Under the pieces are notes generated by a model, which was not told where the DNA came from, did no database searches, and was given only the letters and a program-made list of their open reading frames with translations. Below are positions 56,667 through 64,000 of a stretch of DNA of 64,000 nt, one piece after another. The translations under genes and the position numbers were made by a program. Location of the stretch: assembly GCA_028023455.1 (NCBI GenBank), contig JAQFVV010006728.1, positions 310,001-374,000 of the forward strand, written 5' to 3'. Each line of letters starts with the position of its first letter. Position 1 is the first letter of the stretch. The stretch is from Epiperipatus broadwayi (Eukaryota > Onychophora > Udeonychophora > Euonychophora > Peripatidae).

Positions 56667-58076
56667 TATAACGATCGAAATGGAAGTGAAGATCGAATCT
56701 AACCGCAAAAACAATATCTGCAACTACCAGGGCGCCATCTAGGCATTTGAGCCTAGAAAAATTTATAAAGTAGGTAGATATGCGCTGTTAAGATTCCACT
56801 TTATTTAAATATTCCGATCGTTAGCCCAAGTCACTAGCTCAGTGGAGACGCAGAGATAAAAACCTATATCTTAATTTATATCTTAAATATCAATAAATAA
56901 AAGCCACTGCCAGAAATTAACACATAAAAATATTTATTTACGCACATATAAAATAATATTTAAATTTTGAGGAATAAATTTAACGTTTATATTTTTATGT
57001 TGATCTTTAATTCTAAATTTAAGTAGATTGCAAATAATGAGTTTACTATTTATTTAGAGGGTCGAGTATGAATAGACTACATAGATTTGCATTTGAAAAT
57101 AAATATTCTTCCCTGCTTTAACCTTAGGCAACAAATTTCGCAACCAAACTGGCACCAATCCATCTGATACATTCATGTATTCAATGTAGCATGATACGAC
57201 AACACAAAATACTATACTGTCAGGAATGCACATCTGAACAATAAGTAGAAATAGAGAAGACATTGACTCTCCACCAACAGGAATGTCACATCTGTTGGCA
57301 AGTAGAACAATAAACAAAAAACTCCATAGGAATGGACTGCGGTCTTCTGCCGACTTACAAACCCATCCATAGGCAAACAGAGGGTGTGTGGCATATATCT
57401 ATAATCCTGCCTGTAGCGGACCTCATACTACATCTACTAATTACACAAATATATCCAATCCATTGAACCAATTCAACTACGAAATGAATAACCTAAGATT
57501 ACCCTCCCTTAATATAACTTTACAAAACTATATAGCCATTCACGCCCGACTTAAATTTAACATTTAAATACATTCGCACAAATGCATTTTATAAAATTTG
57601 TTTTAAAATGTTGAGTACAGATCAGCTGCACAGATTCCACGGTCAAAAACATTCCAATTAAACACAACCGATCAAAATACAAAGTCATTGATAAATGTCA
57701 CTTGCATAGGGAATATACAAATCCCATTAGCATTCATCGTAAGATGCTTGCAGTGATATCGTTGACATATATTCTAATCGAATGTGAAAACCACAACATT
57801 ATCAACCGCTAACGAATCTATGCAACGTCTATACCCAACCTAAATTTCATCATTTAAAATTTAAACAATAAACAATTTATACAATAAGAAAGAAAAAAAA
57901 TGGAAATGATTTTTATCAATCGGAAAACATATAAAATTAAACATTATTAATTTGATTTAAAAACTTACAAAAGTCAGATAAGAGTCCGTTTTAACATTTA
58001 AGTTGGCTTATTTATTAATTTGTAAAACTTGACAAAAGTTCTTAATTGATTTCAATAATTGTTCATTTCATATAGC

Positions 58077-58280
58077 TTATGGTAGAAGAGTCCATGTTCC
58101 CGTTGGCAATTCCCACGGAGACTTTCCTGGAAGACCGGTCTGATATTTTGGAGGTAGCATTAGCTGGTTCTGTTCTGGTATCACAGTCTTTGCATTTTTA
58201 AAATAAATGAGTGAGGACGGCAAGTGCGTCTTGTCACTCGACTCACCAAAATCAAGTTGGAAAAACTGACTGGAACTCAA
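58077..58280 (-). other. 67-codon frame in the unit D leader (unrecognised)
   Basis: Begins at TTG just downstream of the TATA box and ends TAA at 58077. It includes SQFFQLDFGESSDK and KYQTGLPGKSPWELP. The absence of ATG and its place in the presumed leader argue against a real protein, but codon use is less AT-driven than nearby. Confidence 0.2.
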
Positions 58281-58289
58281 TATTTTTTC

Positions 58290-58378
58290 TTTTTATAGTC
58301 CTCCTATGGATTCCATGAACAAAAACGTCACTGTTCTGTTTTTTCGTTATGGTCCGGGCCTTTATTTGCTTCCATTGG
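58290..58378 (-). promoter_or_regulatory. CCAAT and TATA boxes of unit D
   Basis: Complement of ATTGG at 58374-58378 gives CCAAT. Complement of 58291-58297 gives TATAAAA in the context GACTATAAAAAG. The spacing of about 80 bp is normal for a polymerase II promoter. Confidence 0.55.
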
Positions 58379-58733
58379 TCAAGCTAAAATCTCTTTCTTC
58401 TCTTATCTAACTTTTCATCTGACTTTTTAATTAAACAGCTTTTAGATAATTAATAAACAATCATTTCCATTTATAGATTACAGGAATTAATTAATACCTG
58501 TTTTTATTTTAACTTACGTTTTTTTTTTATTAAAATATTTTTATATTTCAATCTTGTATTTTTTTATTAAAAAAAAATACGTTCAAATACTTTTTTTTTT
58601 TTTTTGTTTATGAAAAAAATATTTTTAAAGTTTAGCATCTGTGCAAATGTATATATGTTTAACAAACATTTTAATTTTAGCGTTTAGTTTTTTACTTTTA
58701 TTTGCGAACTTTTAAGTTTTTATTTTAAATTAA

Positions 58734-58761
58734 TGTAACGACATATTTATATATCGTTACA
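58734..58761. repeat. Short inverted repeat at the end of unit D
   Basis: TGTAACGA (58734-58741) and TCGTTACA (58754-58761) enclose 12 AT bases. The terminal octamer of unit D is thus present twice, inverted, at this end only. Confidence 0.8.
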
Positions 58762-59740
58762 ATATATATTGTGCCCTTTTCTATAGGTCAGAAATAGATC
58801 ACCACAGTAAATTATTAAAAATTTTAAATTTCGGAATATGTTCTCTTGATGTGTTCATTATATTGTATTAATATTATCTTAAAGTACAATTTAAAGCTAA
58901 ATGAAATTACGAAACACATAATATTATGTTAAATCACTTAAGAACAATTAAATAAAGCTAGAAATATTGTTACATATGGTTGCAAAAGCTGGCCATAATA
59001 AATAACACAGCTATAAATATTTAAAAGTATGTTTAAAAAGTTTGTTTTTAATAGCATTAAACTGATAGTTAAGAAAATGTTATATTTAAATTTATAATCA
59101 TATTTAATAATTATAATTAATGTTATATATTTTAAAGGTTAATTTTATGATAGTGAAAGTTATATTTAATTCTATATTTTCTAAATTATATTTTTCCAAA
59201 TTTTATAATTGTATTATTTTATTTAATACAACAAGTGTAGCAATTTATTTATTTCCAGACAGAGAAAAATCAGAAATAGTCTGTCTTGATTATTAGTCAT
59301 GTGATTTGTATAATAATATAGTTGTACACACATGCTTGTTTGTATTTGAATTAATAAAGCTTAAAATATTGTAAAATTGCATTATAGAATTGAATAGAAT
59401 TATTTACCTATCATAAAAGCTAATAATAAATATTAAGTTAACTGTCATTATAATTATTTAAATAATGTAATAAAGATGAGTACAGTTAATAAAAAAGTTA
59501 ATATTTTGTTTAAATAAAAATAGATAAATTAAATATTAAAGGTAGGATAAATTCATCGAATATTGTTTTAAAAGTTATTTTAAAGATATTTTAGTAATTT
59601 AGTAAAGTAATAATTGATTCAAAAGTTATATTTTAAATAATATTTAAGGTTTTATTATGTCATAATTTTTATTTTTGAAATTTAATAGTGTAAGTTTGCA
59701 ACATATGCAAATTTGATATCGAACTAAAAGTAAGAATCAA

Positions 59741-59775
59741 CCAATAGGGTAAGGTATTCTTACAGGCTATAAATA
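59741..59775 (+). promoter_or_regulatory. CCAAT and TATA boxes of copy C
   Basis: CCAATAG at 59741-59747 and TATAAATA at 59768-59775, in the same relative place as in copies A and B. Confidence 0.6.
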
Positions 59776-60112
59776 CTGTTGCAGTTGATTTATCTAGGGG
59801 TGATTAAAAATGTTTTAAAGGTATCTGAACATATCAGAAGCAATAAAAGTGATTATAATATTAACTTTATTAATTTAGTCAATTTAGTGCTCTCTTATAA
59901 TTTTATTTGCAAAAGCTAATTGATATTTTAAAAAGTGTTTTGCAAAAAGAGAGTGTACAATAAAAATATTAATATAATTTCATTCAATATGCCTTGTTAA
60001 AATTTTAAAAATCCGTTATCAGGAGTATTTTATCAAAGTCTAACTTAGAACTTCACGATAATAAATGGATATGCCAAGAAGTTAAGTATATTCAGTTTAT
60101 AATATTTTAAAA

Positions 60113-60235
60113 ATGTATATAATATTTGTTGATACACTTTCATTAATGCTGAACCAGAGGACTGTTCTAATGAATAAAATAGCAGTGTGGGCATTATACA
60201 AGAAGCTCAAATGGAAAGACTATTTTATCATCTAA
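60113..60235 (+). other. 40-codon frame matching the small ORF of copy A
   Basis: ATG to TAA, reading MYIIFVDTLSLMLNQRT and then VWALYKKLKWK. About half of the residues match the 27712 frame of copy A over the same span, and the position after the promoter is the same. Unrecognised. Confidence 0.3.
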
Positions 60236-62980
60236 AAGTAAAGACACATTATTTTTATATAGAAGATAAACTTGTCCAAAATTAAGAAATAATAAGACAA
60301 TTATACTTTGTGATAATTTGATATAAATATCATATTAAAAGTGTAAAATGTTATATCCTTTTTAAAGGAAACATTTTTAAAAAATATTTTGCTAGAAATT
60401 ATTTAAGAAAGTGAATCATGGAAAATACTTGCTAGAGCGTTTGGTATATAAAAAACTTACAGTCTTAAAAGGGTTAAACACATTTAGAAAATATTTAAAA
60501 AAAAAAAAACTTGGAGTTTTAAACAGATGGAAATAAGTACTAAATGGAAATAAATTCATTAAGGAAGAAACCTATAAAAAAAGTAAACATATGATTAAAT
60601 AGAAGGATGGATCCATGGAAAAATAAATATTGTGCAAAAAGTTTATCGGATAGATTAAGCTAAACCAAAGGGAATATAATGTATTACTACTCCTATATGG
60701 GAAATTTAAGAAGCTTCACAGGATTATTTTTTTTAGTATTATGATTTCAATAATCATCATTCTGGACTACAGAAGTTATAAACTATTATTGTATTAACTA
60801 TTCCAGAATAGATTGATGATTATTTTATTTAATTTTTATTTCAAGACGGAATATTTTTTTATTTGTTCATTTTTTTTTAAACCTGAGAATTTGTATACCA
60901 GAAATTCGGAAGCTCTTAATACTGGAAATATTTTGTCTTATTCGTTATCTATAGCATCCATAGCAATGGGGGAAGGTGACTACTCTTGAAGAAATAAAAC
61001 TTTTGAGAAGAACATTTAAAAAAAAAAAACTCTTGAGAAAATAATAAACATTTTTTGAACTTTAAAGAACCTTGTCAATGGAAGATTTAATTGAAGATAT
61101 ACATAATTATAGTTTTGATTGATTTTTCTTTATTTATTAACTTAGTTTAAATGTAAATTTTTGATTAAGAAGTATAGGAACATGAATATTAATTATTTAT
61201 GGTATTAGAATCCTATAGTATAATATTTAATAGCTTAAATTAGAATATTTTAAATAGAAGCATGGATGTATTTTATGTATGAGATGTTATATCTAGTTGG
61301 AGAAAAGAAGACTGCAAAAGTGATACTGATGAGCTAATGTCACTTGGTAACAACTAATGAATTATTGATATTTATTATGATGTATTTTCTTGTTTTTCTT
61401 TTTTTACAGATTGCCTATGTAATAATGTTTGATGTATGAATGTTAAAATATGCATTATACAACACATTTTAAAACATTGTGAGATCAGGATTTATTTGGA
61501 ATATGCATACTATGATTTTATAATGATAATATAACCCAACATGATAATAAATATTTATGTGATTCTTTTTAAAGAACTTTCATATTATTGGATGATCAAA
61601 ATATTATGTGTTTAGTTTAGAATACGAAAGTAAAGCAAACTTTTCTTATGGTTTAGTAAGATTGCTCTAATTACAGTTGAATCTTATTTATTATTTGAAT
61701 ATGCAAGCTAGTAAATTTGTCGATGTAAGACCTGGTAAATCTTAGGAAATAAGAATAGGATAGTGACCTGGTATTAGTAATATGGTTAACATGTCCAGGA
61801 GATTATTAAGTTAGGATATCTGGGAAATATGAACAGTATTTTATAATATTTGTAGATGTGCAAATGCAGTTAACAAAAGCCCTGTAATTGTATATTTATT
61901 TTGGACAGTGCTTATTTTTCTTGAAGTATTGATGTTCAATAAAGTTAAAGGAATAGCCTGACATCACTTATAGTATTTGAGGATATTAGACAGGAAAAGG
62001 TCTTGCCTCTAGTTTTATAAATACACTGTGCCATGATGATATTCCGATATGAGTTATTACTATAGTTTTGTTCCCATCCTATAAATCTATTCGCTATCTA
62101 GATTTCCAAAAAGTAGCTACATCGTACAATAAGATATATTTAAAAGAAAATAATAGATGATTTAAAGTTAAAGATATGCAATTATTTGGAATGAGATGAG
62201 TTCATTTACTTGGATGAAGAAATAGAATTTGTATGAATTGAAAATCCAATGGACTTCAAATGAAAGAATCATAAAATATGTTATAGATTTATTTATTTTG
62301 GAAATAAATATAAGATCTTAAGAATAAAATATGTAAAGCAAAGTTGCTTTTGTAATATTAAATAATATTAAAATATTTGTTTCAATCTTTTTAAAAACAA
62401 GTACTGCATATTTTAAATATAATGCTATAAAGTAAAAAACGATCTACACAATAAGTTTAGGTACAATTTATATTTATTCAAGAATAAAAATGTATCAGTA
62501 ATTATAGTTATATAATACTATAATATTGTTATAATGGAATGTATTATAGTTAACAAATAGTGAACAATAGTATCCATAATTTAGAAATAAATTATCAATA
62601 GATATTTTACATGATATCGATAATATTGCTAAAGTGAAATTGTCTAGTAAAAAAAAGATATCCATGTTTTCGATTAGTATTATTTTATGTTTATCCATAC
62701 TATGTTTTCTATGGATGTTTTTAATAAAAAAAAAGAAGCATACTTGAATAATAGCTAAAGGATGTAAAATATATTTTGAGTAAGCATTAAATAAATGTAA
62801 TTTTTTATATAAGATTGATCAAACAGGGATTAATAATATTGTATTATTTTATTTTTTTTTTTATTTAAGTCAGAGTAAAGACTTAACGAGGTTCGAATAT
62901 AAAGAATGTATAATGGTACAAATCTTTAAGATGTTTTAAATGTACATATTGTAAATAAATTGTTATGTTGTTAATATTAT

Positions 62981-63022
62981 AATAAACTTTGTTAAAATTT
63001 GTTTTTTCAAATTTTGTGTGTT
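62981..63022 (+). terminator. Poly(A)-like site of copy C
   Basis: AATAAA at 62981-62986 followed by the GT-rich TTTTGTGTGTTGGTTTGTT. It matches the site in copy A. Confidence 0.45.
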
Positions 63023-63636
63023 GGTTTGTTATTTTTTTTCATCTTCATAAATTTGAACACAGAGTTAATAAAATTAAACATATAATTTTGCACAAAAGAT
63101 AAATAAAGAATTATTTAAGAATTCGAATATTTTATTGGTATTCTTTTAATTAAGTAATCATAATTTTACATTATCTTATGGTCATAAATTAGTTATCATA
63201 ATAGTATATCGAATTATATGCTATCAGTTGCCACACACTTTTGTTTGTCAGATTATCAAATGCCACCATGTACTTCTTATATGATTACACGAAGATAAAA
63301 GATTATATTAAATTATGTTATTATTTTATTATGGTAATAAAAATATAGTGAAAAGAAAAGATATACAGAATTAGTTATACAATGAAGATTATTATTATTA
63401 TTAGATTCAGTGTAGTAGATTATGACATAAAATTCCCTTCTCATATTTTACTACCGTAATTTTAAATTAACTTAGAATAAAATTTAGGAACCTGAGATTT
63501 TATAGAGCTAAATTATAGTAGATAAAGATTAAGATTTAATTATTAGCTTAATCTTAGTGAGTAGGATTTATTAAAGTCGTAAGAATACTATAAGTTATTA
63601 TTTGAAATAGTAATAGGGGGGATAGTGTTCTTATGC

Positions 63637-63672
63637 CATTGAGGTAGTATCCTGTAGGATATTGGCTCAATG
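63637..63672 (+). ncRNA. Conserved stem-loop near the right end of copy C
   Basis: CATTGAG (63637-63643) with CTCAATG (63666-63672). Inner helix TATCC with GGATA around TGTA. It follows the G6 run at 63616-63621. Confidence 0.6.
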
Positions 63673-63901
63673 TAATCTTTCTTGTCACCTGTATTTTCAC
63701 TTCCAAGTCTCATGAAAATATTAAATATTTATTTAATTTATTTTTATAATTGAACCTTATTCGTATTTTAAATTTGAGCTAGTGAAACATTTAATTTTAA
63801 TGCTGAATATTTTAGTTATTAATTAATAACTGAGCTAGAACCCGTTTTATTTTGTATAATATATTATCCAGAAGTGGGGATGCACAACGGCAAGGTTAGA
63901 A

Positions 63902-64000
63902 TATATATATAATTTTTGGCATTTAAATTTATTATAGGAAATAATGATTATCTAAAAAGCAAAGTTTGCCTTCATCTTTTTAAACATTATTTGAAAAATC
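63902..64000. other. Flank after copy C
   Basis: Short TA tract, then AT-rich sequence with no feature seen. Confidence 0.5.

Larger units (their letters stand above)
56667..58761 (-). mobile_element. LTR-like unit D, ~2.1 kb, TA-bounded
   Basis: On the minus strand it starts TGTAACGA (58761-58754) and ends TCGTTATA (56674-56667; one change from TCGTTACA). This gives TG...CA-type inverted ends, each against TA sequence. A CCAAT box and TATA box lie 390-470 bp from the start. GC content is higher than in the surroundings. No reverse transcriptase or integrase is present. Overlapping short frames at 57054-57394 and a 67-codon frame at 58280-58077 are unassigned. The most likely reading is a solo LTR of a retrotransposon; a repeat with chance LTR-like ends cannot be excluded. 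Confidence 0.5.
58770..63901 (+). mobile_element. ~5.1-kb TA-bounded repeat, copy C
   Basis: Starts TGTGCCCTTTTCTATAGGTC and ends GGCAAGGTTAGA before a TA tract. Only (TA)4 separates it from unit D. It is closest to copy A: long aligned stretches at both ends, for example TTCTTATGCCATTGAGGTAG and GAGCTAGAACCCGT. Landmarks: CCAAT at 59741, TATAAATA at 59768, short frame at 60113, GGATCCATGGA at 60606, AATAAA at 62981, G6 at 63616, stem-loop at 63637. No transposition protein is visible. Confidence 0.7.

Noticed and set aside
57054-57394. Overlapping minus-strand frames of 87 and 60 codons in unit D
   Set aside because: Different frames over the same bases, hydrophobic composition expected from T-rich sequence, and no motif.
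61324-61331. CTGATGAG as a hammerhead core in copy C
   Set aside because: No GAAA or stem II follows at a suitable distance, and copies A and B lack it.

Overview
This window looks like gene-poor nuclear DNA from an invertebrate animal. It is very AT-rich, is full of (TA)n arrays, and holds no convincing host gene, rRNA or tRNA. What can be read as protein is almost all decayed transposable elements: a minus-strand RTE-type LINE with an apurinic-type endonuclease and reverse transcriptase, a 5'-truncated L1/Tx1-like LINE, and the GIY-YIG tail of a Penelope-like element (PLE). This mixture, with many hammerhead-like motifs, fits a mollusc such as a cephalopod, but the species cannot be fixed from the sequence.

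Layout: 1-5.7 kb is TA arrays, a 40-bp duplication and no gene. 5.76-7.35 kb is the L1/Tx1-like relic. 7.6-11 kb holds a 277-bp palindrome and foldback or SINE-like repeats with hammerhead-like cores. 11.57-17.93 kb is a chain of three elements joined by TA tracts: PLE tail, RTE LINE, and an LTR-like unit (E). 18-26.5 kb has TA-centred hairpins, one unexplained 143-codon open frame and a second, badly decayed RTE copy. 26.5-38.2 kb holds two diverged copies (A, B) of a ~5-kb TG-starting, TA-bounded non-coding element. 38-52.6 kb holds SINE-like scraps, an ~800-bp palindrome with hammerhead-like motifs in both arms, and a long T-rich tract. 52.6-56.6 kb holds more foldback repeats. 56.67-58.76 kb is a second LTR-like unit (D), joined by eight bases of TA to the third ~5-kb copy (C, 58.77-63.90 kb).

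Two themes deserve attention. First, at least four distinct repeat types carry a hammerhead self-cleaving RNA arrangement (CTGATGA, stem II, GAAA, stem III, cleavage-site H, stem I); one of these also carries tRNA-like A/B-box sequences. Second, the ~5-kb family has no recognisable transposition protein, yet its three copies share CCAAT and TATA-like signals about 0.95 kb in, a short open frame in two copies (with a remnant in the third), a poly(A)-like site and a G-run plus stem-loop near the right end. All pairings and alignments were done by eye; no homology search was possible.
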